DNA of 48,714 nucleotides from Streptococcus sp. HSISM1 (GTDB lineage Bacteria; Bacillota; Bacilli; Lactobacillales; Streptococcaceae): NCBI RefSeq assembly GCF_000448565.1, contig NZ_CM002128.1, positions 1,277,307 to 1,326,020 of the forward strand, read 5' to 3'. Shown piece by piece: positions 25,385 to 35,599 of this stretch (position 1 is its first letter; each line of letters starts with the position of its first letter). The notes under the pieces were generated by a model. It saw only the letters and a program-made list of their open reading frames with translations, ran no database searches and was not told where the DNA came from. The position numbers and the translations under genes were made by a program.

Positions 25385-26839
25385 ATGGAATGGACAACTG
25401 AACGTCGTTACAGACGTTACGAAGACTGGACAACAGAGGAAAAGCAAGCCATCCAAGAAAACATGGCGAAATCTCCTTGGCATACACACTATCATGTTGA
25501 GCCAAAAGCAGGTCTCTTAAATGATCCTAACGGTTTTTCCTACTTTGATGGAAAATGGATCTTGTTTTACCAAAATTTCCCATTTGGTGCAGCCCATGGG
25601 TTAAAATCATGGGTACAAACAGAAAGTGAAGACTTGGTTCATTTCACAGAAACTGGGGTAACGCTTCTTCCAGACACAGATCTGGATAGTCATGGAGCTT
25701 ATTCCGGATCAGCCATGCAGTTTGGTGACAAACTATTCCTATTCTACACTGGTAATGTTCGTGATGCAGAATGGGTTCGTCATCCTTACCAAGTCGGTGC
25801 TTTGATGGACAAGGACGGAAAGATTGAAAAAATTGACAAAATCTTGATTGATCAACCGGCTGACTCTACGGATCACTTCCGTGACCCACAGATTTTTAAT
25901 TTCAAGGGTCAATACTATGCTATCGTTGGTGGTCAAGACCTTGAGAAAAAAGGATTCATCCGTCTCTATAAGGCTGTAGATAACGACTATACCAACTGGG
26001 TTGCAGTCGGTGATTTGGATTTTGCAAACGATCGGACAGCTTATATGATGGAATGTCCCAACCTCGTCTTTGTTGGAGACCAACCCGTTCTCCTCTACTG
26101 TCCTCAAGGCTTAGATAAATCCGTTCTCGATTATGACAATATCTATCCAAATATGTACAAGATTGGGGCAAGCTTTGATCCAGAAAATGCCAAAATGGTT
26201 GATGTATCTGAATTGCATAATCTCGACTATGGTTTTGAAGCTTATGCGACTCAAGGATTTAATGCTCCCGATGGACGTGCCTATGCTGTTAGCTGGCTAG
26301 GTCTTCCAGACGTTTCTTATCCAACAGATTCCTATGACTATCAAGGAGCTCTCTCACTGGTCAAAGAATTAACCATCAAAGATGGCAAGCTCTACCAATA
26401 CCCAGTTGAAGCGATCAAAGACTTGCGCGCTGAGAGTGAGGAATTTGCCAACAAGGCACAAACCAAGAACTGCTATGAATTGGAATTACAGTTTGAAAAG
26501 GATAGCCAGAACGAAATCGTCCTCTTTGCAGATGCAGAAGGAAAGGGCTTAGCTCTCACATTTGATCTGGCTAAAGGATTGGTCACAGTCGATCGTAGCC
26601 AGGCTGGTGAACAATATGCCCAAGAATTCGGTACGAGCCGTAGCTGCCCAATCGCTAACCAAACGACAACCGCTAATATTTTCATTGACAATTCGATATT
26701 TGAAATCTTTATCAATAAAGGAGAAAAAGTATTTTCTGGTCGGGTCTACCCACATGCAGATCAAAATGGAATCTTGATCAAGTCTGGAACCCCTACTGGA
26801 ACTTACTACGAACTTGATTATGGTCGCAAAGCTAACTGA
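25385..26839 (+). CDS. scrB: Sucrose-6-phosphate hydrolase (GH32)
   Basis: The 484-residue enzyme splits sucrose 6-phosphate into glucose 6-phosphate and fructose. The GH32 active site is complete: nucleophile D47 in GLLNDPNGF, transition-state Asp in FRDPQ near residue 160, and acid/base Glu in MMECPNL near residue 223. A C-terminal beta-sandwich follows. There is no signal peptide, as expected for a cytoplasmic phospho-sugar hydrolase. The ribosome binding site CGGAGGA is excellent. Its last 20 bases overlap scrR. Confidence 0.96.
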   Translation: MEWTTERRYRRYEDWTTEEKQAIQENMAKSPWHTHYHVEPKAGLLNDPNGFSYFDGKWILFYQNFPFGAAHGLKSWVQTESEDLVHFTETGVTLLPDTDLDSHGAYSGSAMQFGDKLFLFYTGNVRDAEWVRHPYQVGALMDKDGKIEKIDKILIDQPADSTDHFRDPQIFNFKGQYYAIVGGQDLEKKGFIRLYKAVDNDYTNWVAVGDLDFANDRTAYMMECPNLVFVGDQPVLLYCPQGLDKSVLDYDNIYPNMYKIGASFDPENAKMVDVSELHNLDYGFEAYATQGFNAPDGRAYAVSWLGLPDVSYPTDSYDYQGALSLVKELTIKDGKLYQYPVEAIKDLRAESEEFANKAQTKNCYELELQFEKDSQNEIVLFADAEGKGLALTFDLAKGLVTVDRSQAGEQYAQEFGTSRSCPIANQTTTANIFIDNSIFEIFINKGEKVFSGRVYPHADQNGILIKSGTPTGTYYELDYGRKAN

Positions 26840-27785
26840 TGTCGCCAAACTCGCCGGTGTCAGCCCTACTACTGTCTCACGGGTTATCAATAAAAAAGGA
26901 TACCTGTCTGAAAAAACGATCCAAAAAGTCCAAGAAGCCATGCGAGAATTGGGCTATAAACCTAACAATGTTGCTCGTAGCCTCCAAGGAAAATCAGCCA
27001 AGTTAGTCGGCTTGATCTTTCCCAACATCAGCAATGTTTTCTATGCTGAGTTAATCGACAAACTAGAGCACCAACTCTTCAAACACGGCTATAAAACCAT
27101 TATCTGCAATAGTGAACACGACTCCGAGAAAGAGCGCGAATACATTGAGATGTTGGAGGCTAACCAGGTAGATGGCATCATTTCAGGAAGTCATAATTTG
27201 GGCATTGAAGATTACAACCGGGTAACTGCTCCTATCATTGCTTTTGACCGCAACCTCTCCCCAGAAATTCCGGTTGTCTCTTCAGACAACTACGCTGGCG
27301 GGGTGCTTGCAGCAGAAACTTTAGTAAAAACCGGAGCCCGAAATATTATCATGATCACAGGGAATGACAACTCCAACTCCCCAACAGGCTTGCGTCATGC
27401 GGGGTTTGCATCGGTTCTACCTGAGTCCATGATCATTAATGTTTCCAGTGATTTCTCCCCTATTCGCAAAGAAATGGAAATCAAACAGATTTTAACCCAC
27501 CACAAACCAGATGCCATTTTCGCCTCCGATGATTTGACGGCGATCTTGATCATGAAAGTCGCTAGAGAATTAGATATTCAGATTCCCCAGGATTTGAAAG
27601 TGATTGGTTATGATGGAACCCAGTTCATTGAGACCTATACTCCTGAACTGACAACCATCCAGCAACCTTTAAAGGATATTGCTATCCTCATGGTGGATCT
27701 TTTACTCCAAAAGATCGAAGGAAAAAAAGTAGCGACTACCGGTTATTTCTTGCCCGTTAGTCTCCACTCTGGAAAAAGTGTCTAA
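26820..27785 (+). CDS. scrR: Sucrose operon repressor ScrR (LacI family)
   Basis: The 321-residue repressor has an N-terminal LacI helix-turn-helix (LTDVAKLAGVSPTTVSRVIN) and hinge (NNVARSLQGKSAKLVGLIFP), then a periplasmic-binding-protein-like sensor domain with SDNYAGGVLAAE and the FASDDLTAIL segment. I chose the ATG at 26820 to give MVAKLTDVA; a TTG two codons earlier would also be possible. There is no good ribosome binding site, and the gene overlaps scrB by 20 bases, so it is probably translated by coupling. It probably acts on the scrA-scrB gap and perhaps responds to sucrose 6-phosphate or fructose. Confidence 0.94.
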   Translation: MVAKLTDVAKLAGVSPTTVSRVINKKGYLSEKTIQKVQEAMRELGYKPNNVARSLQGKSAKLVGLIFPNISNVFYAELIDKLEHQLFKHGYKTIICNSEHDSEKEREYIEMLEANQVDGIISGSHNLGIEDYNRVTAPIIAFDRNLSPEIPVVSSDNYAGGVLAAETLVKTGARNIIMITGNDNSNSPTGLRHAGFASVLPESMIINVSSDFSPIRKEMEIKQILTHHKPDAIFASDDLTAILIMKVARELDIQIPQDLKVIGYDGTQFIETYTPELTTIQQPLKDIAILMVDLLLQKIEGKKVATTGYFLPVSLHSGKSV

Positions 27786-27790
27786 AAGCA

Positions 27791-27826
27791 ATATCCCCTC
27801 AGTAGAAACTGTGGGGATATTTTTTT
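27791..27826 (+). terminator. scrB-scrR terminator
   Basis: ATATCCCC (27791-27798) pairs with GGGGATAT (27813-27820) and is followed by seven T. Confidence 0.88.
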
Positions 27827-27831
27827 ACCAA

Positions 27832-27855
27832 AAAAAGAGCCAGTAGGCTCTTTTT
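27832..27855. terminator. nusB terminator (bidirectional)
   Basis: AAAAAGAGCC pairs with GGCTCTTTTT around a four-base loop, immediately after the nusB stop codon on the minus strand. Confidence 0.88.
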
Positions 27856-27857
27856 AC

Positions 27858-28289
27858 TTATTCTTCTGTCACAAATTGACTGAGGACACCGTTGACAAAT
27901 CGTGAAGAGGTTTCATCTGAAAAGGCCTTGGCCAATTCCACCGCTTCATTGACTGCGACGATCTGTGGTGTATCAAACTCTGTCATTTCATAAATTCCCA
28001 GACGAAGGATGTTTTTCTCTACCAAGGTCAAGCGCTCAACAGTCCAGCCGGTTTTCAAATGTTGACCGATTTGTTGGTCTAGTTGATCTTTTGACTGATA
28101 GACACCCGTCACGAGATTCATGAGAAAGGCAGGAAGATCGACTTCTTTGTCTTCTGCCAGGTCCTTGTCATGTAGATAAGCAAAGCGACAAGCTTCAACA
28201 ATGTCTCCATCGTATTCCAAGGCCATCAAGGCTTGGAAGGCACGCTCGCGCAAATCTCGACGTGATTCTAATAAAATTTCATCAGTCAT
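27858..28289 (-). CDS. nusB: Transcription antitermination factor NusB
   Basis: NusB with S10 binds boxA RNA and supports rRNA transcription. The 143-residue all-helical protein shows the family segments RERAFQALMALEYDG near residue 13 and LGIYEMTEFDTPQIVAVNEAVELAKAFSDE...RFVNGVL at the C-terminus. I chose the ATG at 28289, which overlaps the stop of the Asp23 gene (ATGACTGA); the frame is open further but lies inside that gene. The GAGG upstream sits in a small palindrome TGAGGACTTCCTCA. Order efp-Asp23-nusB is conserved in streptococci. Confidence 0.95.
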   Translation of the reverse strand: MTDEILLESRRDLRERAFQALMALEYDGDIVEACRFAYLHDKDLAEDKEVDLPAFLMNLVTGVYQSKDQLDQQIGQHLKTGWTVERLTLVEKNILRLGIYEMTEFDTPQIVAVNEAVELAKAFSDETSSRFVNGVLSQFVTEE

Positions 28290-28671
28290 TGAGGAAGTCC
28301 TCATTAAACAAGTCTTTCAAGTCTGGTTTTGGAGATTTTTCCGTTGCGATACCGACAACGTGAATGTTGACAGCATCCAAGGTTACATCTGCCATATCAT
28401 AAACTGCAGACTTGACTGCTTTTTGAATGGCTACAGCGACAGATGGTACAGCCACTCCATATTCTAAATAGAGATAGATGTCTACTGAAACTTGACCATC
28501 TTCTTCTGTATGAAGGTAGACGCCACGTCCAAGGGAGCGTTTGGATAAGCTATCTGAAACACTCTTGTTTTCAAGCGAATAGACACCCTCTACTTTTGCT
28601 GTCGCAATCGCAATAATTTTTTCTAATACACGTGGTGCAATAACGATGTCACCAAATTGTTCAGTTGCCAT
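28282..28671 (-). CDS. Asp23/Gls24 family envelope stress protein
   Basis: The 129-residue protein (FGDIVIAPRVLEKIIAIATAKVEGVYSL, then SVDIYLYLEYGVAVPSVAVAIQKAVKSAVYDM) is a typical Asp23-domain member, closest in context to YqhY of Bacillus, which is encoded beside accBC and nusB and is tied to acetyl-CoA carboxylase homeostasis. It has no membrane segment. It lies between efp and nusB and overlaps nusB by eight bases. Confidence 0.9.
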   Translation of the reverse strand: MATEQFGDIVIAPRVLEKIIAIATAKVEGVYSLENKSVSDSLSKRSLGRGVYLHTEEDGQVSVDIYLYLEYGVAVPSVAVAIQKAVKSAVYDMADVTLDAVNIHVVGIATEKSPKPDLKDLFNEDFLND

Positions 28672-28707
28672 AGAAGTTCCTTTCTATTTGACACCCTGAG
28701 ATGTCTC

Positions 28708-29268
28708 TTATGCACGAGAAACGTAAGTTCCTTCAGTAGTGTTAATGACCAATTTTTGTCCAGCTTCGATGAAGTCAGGAACGTTTACGACCAAACCAGT
28801 TTCCATTGTAGCAGGTTTACCAGAACCAGTCACTGTAGCACCTTTGATAGATGGTTGAGTTTCTGCAACAGTCAATTCAACAGTTGTAGGAACTGTTACA
28901 CCGATGACTTCGCTTCCGTAGAATTGAATTTTTACTTCTGAGTTTTCAAGGATGTAAAGCAATTCTTGTTCTACGTTCACAACTGGAATTTCATATTGGT
29001 CATATGTTTCAGTGTTCATGAAGTAGGCTGTATCATCCATTTTGTACAAGTATTGAGCTGGAACAGTTTCGATAATCGCTTGTTCAAATTTTTCTTCTGG
29101 ACGGTAGCTTGTATCAAATGTTGAACCAGTACGGACATCACGCAATTTCATACGCATGATAGTGTTTCCTTTACCTGGTTTGTGGTGGCTAGCTTCCAAA
29201 ACGCGGATCAATTTTCCGTCAGCTGTTTCAAAAGTCATACCAGCTTTCAATTTACTTGCTTCGATCAT
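28708..29268 (-). CDS. efp: Translation elongation factor P
   Basis: EF-P enters the ribosomal E site and relieves stalling at polyproline stretches. The 186-residue, three-domain length is standard. The tip loop in domain I reads HHKPGKGN with the lysine at residue 33, the position that is modified in many bacteria (aminopentanol in Bacillus). C-terminal [29 protein letters not shown] matches the family signature. The gene begins the efp-Asp23-nusB unit with a good promoter (29306-29334). Confidence 0.97.
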   Translation of the reverse strand: MIEASKLKAGMTFETADGKLIRVLEASHHKPGKGNTIMRMKLRDVRTGSTFDTSYRPEEKFEQAIIETVPAQYLYKMDDTAYFMNTETYDQYEIPVVNVEQELLYILENSEVKIQFYGSEVIGVTVPTTVELTVAETQPSIKGATVTGSGKPATMETGLVVNVPDFIEAGQKLVINTTEGTYVSRA

Positions 29269-29305
29269 GTTTTATTACCTCTTTTTTAAAAATAGATTAC
29301 TCTTT

Positions 29306-29334
29306 ATTGTAACACACTATTTGATTTTTCTCAA
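29306..29334 (-). promoter_or_regulatory. efp promoter
   Basis: TTGAGA (29329-29334), 17 bp, TACAAT (29306-29311) on the minus strand. Confidence 0.75.
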
Positions 29335-29433
29335 ACAGCAATTTTCTCTTTTTAGGAAGGCTAGAAGGCGGAGAGAGATTGCAGGAACGAGTCCTTAGAA
29401 TCTCTATATCTCCAACTCCATCTTCACTATTCT

Positions 29434-30540
29434 TTATTGGTCCACAGGCACAATATTACCATCCGCATCTTTGGTGACATGGACATATTTTCCATCTACT
29501 TCAATGTAGAAGGTATGTGGCTTGTCTTGAGCTGGAGAGGCTTGTTTTTGAAGGTCATTGCCAAGGGCTTGACCCAAGTTCATCCCCATAATCATGTTCA
29601 TGCCATTGCCACCTTCATTTTTAGCGGCTGCGACCAAGGCTTCATTGCGAGCACGACGCTCTTCGATTTCAATGGTATTGTACTTCATCGCTGCCAATTC
29701 ACTGTCCAGTTTATTGACCTTGGCCATACTGTCTGCATCGTAGCTCAAATCTTCGATGAGGACATTGGTTAATTCAATACCATATAATTCTGTCCAAGTT
29801 TTGTTGACTTCGCGTTTTGCGACTTCATTGAAGACGTCTTGGTCCGCATTGATATTGTAAATATCCGCCTTATTTTCTGCTGTATATTTTGAAATGGCCA
29901 CTGCAATTTTTGGAGCCAGATTTTGGCGCAAGGTTCCCTGAGCCACATCTTCCAAGGTAAATGGCTTATCTGCAGTGATTTGACGACTGACTGCACTAAT
30001 GTAAAAGAGTACAGGATCTGCTACCTTAACATCATAAAGACCATAAAAACGAATGCTAAGAAGTTGTTGGTAACGGTCGCTAAAGTACTCAACTGGATTT
30101 TGAGTGCCAAATTTATTTCCTGTAAAAGGTTGCATCCGCACAAAAATAATTTCTTGTTGGGTGACCACTTGGCCTCCAAATGAGAAACGATTCTTGAACT
30201 GATCCCACGTTCCTTTCACACCACCCTTTTCAAACAACCAGGAATTTTCACCGGCTTGCCATTCGTGGCTCCCTGCTTCTAGAAGGTCTCCTAGAAACGT
30301 TCCATTATTGACCAAGAGAGCAACATAGCCTTGGGGAACAATGACAACAGAGCCATCTGTCAATAGGCCTGTATTTTGGTTGCTCTGGCGAGAGCGCCCA
30401 TCTGGATCTTTGGTCAAGAGCTGTCCCTTAATGGCCAAAGCTGTTGCTGGAACAGCTTCTGGCAAGGTAATGGCTTCCTTAAATTTACTATCTTGAAAAC
30501 TTGAAATGCCCGCTGAAAGGGCTGCTTTAATAAATCCCAT
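29434..30540 (-). CDS. SPFH-domain protein (YdjI-like, virion core-like family)
   Basis: The 368-residue soluble protein has an SPFH/band-7-like core: VVIVPQGYVALLVNNGTFLGDLLEAGSHEW near residue 65, the FNEVAKREVNKTWTELYGIELTNVLIEDLSYD segment near residue 240, and a helical EIEERRARNEALVAAAKNEGG tail. A Gly/Met-rich linker and a terminal domain (HTFYIEVDGKYVHVTKDADGNIVPVDQ) follow. It resembles B. subtilis YdjI, which is encoded with PspA, YdjG and YdjH in a membrane-stress operon. It follows the TIM44-like gene with an eight-base gap, so the two are one unit. No PspA is seen nearby. Function is unproven. Confidence 0.8.
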   Translation of the reverse strand: MGFIKAALSAGISSFQDSKFKEAITLPEAVPATALAIKGQLLTKDPDGRSRQSNQNTGLLTDGSVVIVPQGYVALLVNNGTFLGDLLEAGSHEWQAGENSWLFEKGGVKGTWDQFKNRFSFGGQVVTQQEIIFVRMQPFTGNKFGTQNPVEYFSDRYQQLLSIRFYGLYDVKVADPVLFYISAVSRQITADKPFTLEDVAQGTLRQNLAPKIAVAISKYTAENKADIYNINADQDVFNEVAKREVNKTWTELYGIELTNVLIEDLSYDADSMAKVNKLDSELAAMKYNTIEIEERRARNEALVAAAKNEGGNGMNMIMGMNLGQALGNDLQKQASPAQDKPHTFYIEVDGKYVHVTKDADGNIVPVDQ

Positions 30541-30548
30541 ACATTCTC

Positions 30549-31532
30549 CTATCTGTAGAATTCAATTTCATCCACAACTTCGTAGACATCCAAGACCCAA
30601 TCTTTTGGATTGTGCTTCAAGGATGCTTGGCAATATTCACACTTGTCGATTGAATCAATCGTCAATGGCGCACCACAGTTCGGACAATGATCACTAACGA
30701 CTTCTGAATTCTTAATGATCTCTGTCTGAGCTCCATGTTCACGGAGGAAGATCATGCGGTAAACGGTAAAGAGATCTTTGGTTGGATCCCCTTCGATCAC
30801 ACGACCCGTTTCATCATTTCGGATGTAATCTCTCATCGTCGATGACAGAATGACTTCGATGCGGTCATTGCCTTCTGGATTTTCGATAAAGTCTTTGATC
30901 TTGGAATCTTCCACACGCACGCGCTCTAGAACATTGGTTGTTTTGGCACGAATATGTTCTTGTAACTGCGTCAAATGTTGCTCATAAAGATTGGTACTTT
31001 CTAAGTTCCGCACAGAATTCCAATCTTTTTCTGTCCAAGCAGACTGCAATTGAAGATAAACCAGCTTGACTTGCGACAAGAAGCGGTCTTCATCAAACAT
31101 TGGATCCAGTTTACGGATGCGGCGAATCGCTTCATAGTTGTTTTCAATTGGTCGACCGGCCCGCTCTTCGGTTGTCCGTTTTGGACCACTATTTGAAGAG
31201 AATGATTCATCACTATCATTAGCCTCTTTTGCAATATTATAGATAAATCCAATCAATCCAACGATAGCAAAAACTGCCACTACACCACCAGAGTCTGTTC
31301 CAGAACCAGAACTGTAGCTACTGGATCCACCAGACCAACTGCTGCCACCAGACCAACTACTTCCGCCATCGGACCAGCTACTGCCACTATCGGACCAACT
31401 GCTACCACCACCTGAATCAATCAAGCTACTGCCACCACTATCTGTATTACCGACACCAGCATGGGCAGAAGGAGCAAATACAAATAGCAAGACTACTAGA
31501 AGAATTCCAACTATTACACTTCGTTTTTTCAT
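30549..31532 (-). CDS. Membrane-anchored TIM44-like protein with C-terminal zinc ribbon
   Basis: The 327-residue protein starts with a signal-like hydrophobic stretch (residues 5-25, ending APSAHA). A low-complexity region of about 60 residues rich in Ser, Gly and Trp (SSWSDGGSSWSG repeats) follows, then a second membrane helix (GVVAVFAIVGLIGFIYNIA). The remainder is a TIM44-like cytosolic domain with FDEDRFLSQVKLVYLQLQSAW. A zinc ribbon CPNCG...CEYC lies near residue 285-302. Layout resembles YdjH/YdjG-type partners of YdjI. The repeated GSSWS stretch is likely to be length-variable. The start was chosen at MKKRS because AGAGG lies just upstream. The protein probably links the membrane to the SPFH partner. 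Confidence 0.78.
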   Translation of the reverse strand: MKKRSVIVGILLVVLLFVFAPSAHAGVGNTDSGGSSLIDSGGGSSWSDSGSSWSDGGSSWSGGSSWSGGSSSYSSGSGTDSGGVVAVFAIVGLIGFIYNIAKEANDSDESFSSNSGPKRTTEERAGRPIENNYEAIRRIRKLDPMFDEDRFLSQVKLVYLQLQSAWTEKDWNSVRNLESTNLYEQHLTQLQEHIRAKTTNVLERVRVEDSKIKDFIENPEGNDRIEVILSSTMRDYIRNDETGRVIEGDPTKDLFTVYRMIFLREHGAQTEIIKNSEVVSDHCPNCGAPLTIDSIDKCEYCQASLKHNPKDWVLDVYEVVDEIEFYR

Positions 31533-31588
31533 AGGCCTCTTTTCTTATCTTTGTTTGTTACACAGGGGTTAAGAAAATACTGTCTATT

Positions 31589-32656
31589 TTATAGGACAAT
31601 CAATTCTTTAGGAGCAAGAGTCAAGACTTCACAGCCAGTTTCTGTGATCAAGAGGTCATCTTCGATCCGCACACCAGAGAGTCCTTCGATATAAATACCT
31701 GGCTCATCTGTTAAGACCATCCCTGCTTGAATCGCTTCTTTAGACGTTTGGCTGAAATATGGTTCTTCGTGGATATCTAGCCCAATTCCATGACCGATTC
31801 CATGAGTAAAGTATTGACCATAGCCGGCTCTTTCGATCACATCACGTGGGATTTTATCAAAATCACGGAAGCCAAGTCCATCTTTAGCAGCAGCAATCAA
31901 GGCTTGATTGGCTTTCAAAACAGTTTCGTAAATTTCTCTTTCCTTGTCGCTGACATGACCCGCATAGATAGTCCGTGTCATATCGCTGACATAGTGGTCA
32001 TACAAGCAACCAAAATCAAGGGTCAAGGCATCTCCTGCTGAAATCACTCGATCACTTGGAGTCGCGTGAGGCATCGCAGAGCGTTCACCAGCTGCTGAAA
32101 TAATATCGAAAGATACACCAGAAGCTCCCAACTCCCGCATTCTAAAATCGAGGAAAGTCGCTGCTTCCAACTCTGTCGTTTTCCCTACCTTAATATAGTC
32201 TAAAATATCATGGAAGGCTTGGTCAGAGATGCTACAAGCTTTTTTAATGGCCGCAATCTCAGTTTCATCCTTAATCAAGCGCAATTCCATGACAAAGTTC
32301 GCTAGGGATTGAAGGCTGATGCCACTGAAAACAGAAGCCATTCGGGCATGGTAGGCTACCGTCACTTCGTCCTCAAAACCAAGTTCTTTGATTCCAAGAT
32401 CCTTAACGATCTCTGCAGCTGCAGTCAACTCATCGCGAGTTTCCACAATCTCTACAAAGGGGAAACAAGTCGCATGAGCATGGATGGTGTAGCGCGAATC
32501 CGTAAAGAGGACCACGCGTTCTTCTGTCACCAAAGCAGTCCCATTTGAACCCCAGAAATTGGTCAAATAGTAAACATTTTTCAAATTGTTAATCAATACC
32601 GCTTTGAGGTTTTGGGCTTTCATTTTGTTTCTTAAGTTGCTGATCCGTTGATTCAT
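31589..32656 (-). CDS. pepP: Xaa-Pro aminopeptidase (M24B family)
   Basis: The 355-residue peptidase has an N-terminal creatinase-like domain (residues 1-125) and a pita-bread catalytic domain. Metal ligands are visible: [18 protein letters not shown] (two Asp, with L-D-F-G), [15 protein letters not shown] (His), [11 protein letters not shown] (Glu) and [11 protein letters not shown] (Glu). Substrates are peptides with proline at position two. It overlaps the uvrA stop codon by four bases (ATGA), so it is cotranslated with uvrA, a conserved pairing in streptococci. I cannot exclude a Xaa-Pro dipeptidase; the length favours aminopeptidase. Confidence 0.9.
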   Translation of the reverse strand: MNQRISNLRNKMKAQNLKAVLINNLKNVYYLTNFWGSNGTALVTEERVVLFTDSRYTIHAHATCFPFVEIVETRDELTAAAEIVKDLGIKELGFEDEVTVAYHARMASVFSGISLQSLANFVMELRLIKDETEIAAIKKACSISDQAFHDILDYIKVGKTTELEAATFLDFRMRELGASGVSFDIISAAGERSAMPHATPSDRVISAGDALTLDFGCLYDHYVSDMTRTIYAGHVSDKEREIYETVLKANQALIAAAKDGLGFRDFDKIPRDVIERAGYGQYFTHGIGHGIGLDIHEEPYFSQTSKEAIQAGMVLTDEPGIYIEGLSGVRIEDDLLITETGCEVLTLAPKELIVL

Positions 32657-35478
32657 TGTAATTTTCCTTTCAAATATTGTCCTGTGTAGCTAGCAGGATT
32701 GGCTGCTACTTCTTCTGGCGTTCCGGTCGCAATAATGGTTCCGCCACCGATACCACCTTCTGGTCCTAAATCGATGATATGGTCTGCTGTCTTAATGACA
32801 TCCAAATTGTGCTCAATCACAAGGACTGTATTGCCATCATCCACAAATCGCTCTAAGACTTTGATCAAGCGAGAAATGTCTTCGGTATGAAGTCCTGTCG
32901 TTGGTTCATCCAAGATATAGAAGGATTTTCCTGTAGAGCGCTTGTGCAATTCAGAAGCCAACTTCATCCGCTGCGCTTCCCCACCTGAAAGGGTGGTCGC
33001 TGGTTGCCCCAGTGTTACATAGCCCAAGCCCACATCTTGGATGGTCTTGAGTTTGCGTTCAATTTTCGGAATGTGCTTGAAGAATTCGACTGCCTTATTG
33101 ACCGTCATATCCAGCACTTCTGCGATATTTTTTTCCTTGTAGTGGACTTCGAGAGTCTCACTATTGTAGCGACGTCCATGGCAGACCTCACAAGGAACAA
33201 AAACATCTGGCAAGAAGTGCATTTCAATCTTGATGATGCCATCTCCTGAGCAGGCCTCACAACGCCCACCCTTGACATTGAAACTAAAGCGACCTTTCTT
33301 ATAGCCCCGAATTTTGGCTTCATTGGTCTGAGCAAAGAGATCTCGAATGTCATCGAAGACGCCTGTATAAGTTGCAGGATTGGAACGAGGGGTCCGACCG
33401 ATCGGGCTTTGATCAATGTCGATCAAGCGATCGATATGCTCAATCCCCTGAATGGTCTTGTATTTCCCTGGTTTTTCCGAATTGCGATTGAGCTTTTGAG
33501 CGATGGCTTTTTTCAAGATGCCATTGATCAAGGTCGATTTCCCAGAACCGGAAACGCCAGTGACCGCAATAAATTTGCCCAGAGGAAAACGCGCTGTGAT
33601 ATCTTGTAAGTTGTTCTCACTGGCCCCGGTAATTTCAATAGAACGACCATTTCCTGAACGGCGCTCTGTTGGAACCGGAATCTTGCGCTTGCCAGACAAA
33701 TATTGGCCGGTGATGGATTTACTATTACGAGCCACCTGCTTTGGAGTTCCCGCAGCAACGATCTCGCCACCAAAGACACCGGCACCTGGGCCGACGTCGA
33801 TCAGGTAGTCTGCTTCTCTCATGGTATCTTCGTCGTGTTCGACGACGATCAAGGTATTGCCTAAATCACGCATCTTTTTTAGACTGGCAATCAGGCGGTC
33901 ATTGTCCCTTTGATGGAGGCCGATTGACGGCTCATCCAAGATATAAAGGACCCCAGAGAGGTTGGAACCGATCTGGGTTGCCAAGCGAATGCGCTGACTC
34001 TCTCCACCTGATAGTGTTCCTGCTGAGCGTGACAAGGTCAAGTAATTGAGCCCCACATTGTTTAAGAAGGTTAAGCGATCCTTAATCTCTTTTATGATCG
34101 GTCTTGCAATCGTGGCTTCATTGTCTGTTAAGACCAACTGATCCACAGCTTTTAAGTGGTCCGCAATCGATAGATCTGACACCTCTCCGATATGCATCCC
34201 TTTCTCCCCACCGACACGGACAGAAAGAGCCTGGTCATTGAGACGGTAGCCATGGCAGGTCGCACAGGTCAATTCGTTCATATAAGAGCGCATTTGGTTG
34301 CGGGTAAAATCACTATTGGTCTCACGGAAACGGCGGTGAATATTGGTTACGACTCCTTCAAAGGGAATGTCGATATCTCGAACCCCACCAAACTCATTTT
34401 CATAGTGGAAGTGGAATTCTTTCCCGTTTGAACCATAGAGAACCAAGTCCTTTTCTTCTTGAGAAAGATCTGAGAAAGGCTGATCCATATCAATACCAAA
34501 ATGGATCATGGCCTGCTCCAACATCTGAGGATAGTAGTTGGAAGAGATCGGATTCCAAGGAGCAAGAGCTCCTTCGCGAAGGGTTAAGCGATCATCTGGC
34601 ACCACCAAATCTAAGTCCACCTCCAGCTTAATGCCTAGCCCATCACAGTCTGGACAGGAGCCGAAAGGCGCATTGAAAGAAAAGAGACGGGGCTCTAATT
34701 CAGGAACGGTAAAGCCACAAACCGGACAAGCATAGTGCTCCGAAAAAAGTAGCTCCTTATCGTCCATGGTATCAATCACCACGTAGCCATCGGCAATCCG
34801 AAGAGCTGCCTCAATCGAATCAAAGAGACGCGAGCGGATGCCCTCTTTGATCACGATCCGGTCCACCACCACTTCAATCGTGTGCTGTTTGCTTTTAGAA
34901 AGTTCTGGGACCTCTGTCACATCATAGATCTCACCGTCAACTCGGACCCGAACATAACCGTCTTTTTGGACTTTTTCAATGATATTCTTGTGCTGGCCTT
35001 TTTTCTTGCGGATAATGGGAGCTAGAATTTGCAGGCGTTGGCGCTCTGGTAATTCCAAGACTTGATCGACAATTTGCTCAACCGAAGAAGCGGTAATAGC
35101 GCCATGTCCATTGATACAATAAGGCGTCCCTACACGCGCATAGAGCAGGCGCAGGTAGTCATTGATCTCTGTTGCCGTCCCCACTGTAGAACGTGGGTTT
35201 TTACTGGTCGTTTTTTGGTCGATGGAAATGGCTGGACTCAAGCCGTCAATGGAGTCGACATCTGGTTTTTCCATATTTCCCAAGAATTGCCGGGCATAGG
35301 CCGATAAGCTCTCCACGTAGCGGCGCTGTCCTTCTGCATAGAGGGTATCAAAGGCCAGACTGGACTTTCCAGAACCAGACAAACCCGTCACCACGACTAA
35401 TTTGTCCCGTGGAATTTCCACATCTATATTTTTTAAATTATGGGCGCGTGCCCCATGAATGACAATTTTATCTTGCAT
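32653..35478 (-). CDS. uvrA: Excinuclease ABC subunit A
   Basis: UvrA recognises bulky lesions in nucleotide excision repair. The 941-residue length is right. It has two ATPase modules: Walker [14 protein letters not shown] near residue 32 and [14 protein letters not shown] near residue 640; the signature [17 protein letters not shown] and its second copy [15 protein letters not shown]; and Walker [11 protein letters not shown] and [10 protein letters not shown]. Zinc-binding cysteines CPVCG...CPDC and CEAC...CEVC are present. A TGTTATAAT extended -10 promoter lies at 35512-35520. Confidence 0.98.
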   Translation of the reverse strand: MQDKIVIHGARAHNLKNIDVEIPRDKLVVVTGLSGSGKSSLAFDTLYAEGQRRYVESLSAYARQFLGNMEKPDVDSIDGLSPAISIDQKTTSKNPRSTVGTATEINDYLRLLYARVGTPYCINGHGAITASSVEQIVDQVLELPERQRLQILAPIIRKKKGQHKNIIEKVQKDGYVRVRVDGEIYDVTEVPELSKSKQHTIEVVVDRIVIKEGIRSRLFDSIEAALRIADGYVVIDTMDDKELLFSEHYACPVCGFTVPELEPRLFSFNAPFGSCPDCDGLGIKLEVDLDLVVPDDRLTLREGALAPWNPISSNYYPQMLEQAMIHFGIDMDQPFSDLSQEEKDLVLYGSNGKEFHFHYENEFGGVRDIDIPFEGVVTNIHRRFRETNSDFTRNQMRSYMNELTCATCHGYRLNDQALSVRVGGEKGMHIGEVSDLSIADHLKAVDQLVLTDNEATIARPIIKEIKDRLTFLNNVGLNYLTLSRSAGTLSGGESQRIRLATQIGSNLSGVLYILDEPSIGLHQRDNDRLIASLKKMRDLGNTLIVVEHDEDTMREADYLIDVGPGAGVFGGEIVAAGTPKQVARNSKSITGQYLSGKRKIPVPTERRSGNGRSIEITGASENNLQDITARFPLGKFIAVTGVSGSGKSTLINGILKKAIAQKLNRNSEKPGKYKTIQGIEHIDRLIDIDQSPIGRTPRSNPATYTGVFDDIRDLFAQTNEAKIRGYKKGRFSFNVKGGRCEACSGDGIIKIEMHFLPDVFVPCEVCHGRRYNSETLEVHYKEKNIAEVLDMTVNKAVEFFKHIPKIERKLKTIQDVGLGYVTLGQPATTLSGGEAQRMKLASELHKRSTGKSFYILDEPTTGLHTEDISRLIKVLERFVDDGNTVLVIEHNLDVIKTADHIIDLGPEGGIGGGTIIATGTPEEVAANPASYTGQYLKGKLQ

Positions 35479-35511
35479 GTTCTTACTCTAATCACCTTTT
35501 TGTTAACCTCC

Positions 35512-35568
35512 ATTATAACAAATTTTTTAGTATTCTTTTATCCAAAACCGTCCTTTTTCTGATATAAT
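35512..35568. promoter_or_regulatory. Divergent uvrA / corA promoters
   Basis: uvrA: TG-T-TATAAT on the minus strand (TATAAT at 35512-35517). corA: TG-A-TATAAT on the plus strand (TATAAT at 35563-35568). Both are extended -10 promoters without clear -35 hexamers. Confidence 0.65.
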
Positions 35569-35599
35569 GTTAAGGTGTAAAAAAACAAGGGGAGGCACC

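Noticed and set aside
29335-29433. Terminator for the SPFH gene
   Set aside because: A weak GCAAT/ATTGC inverted repeat exists, but it lacks a clear stem-plus-T-run shape on the minus strand.
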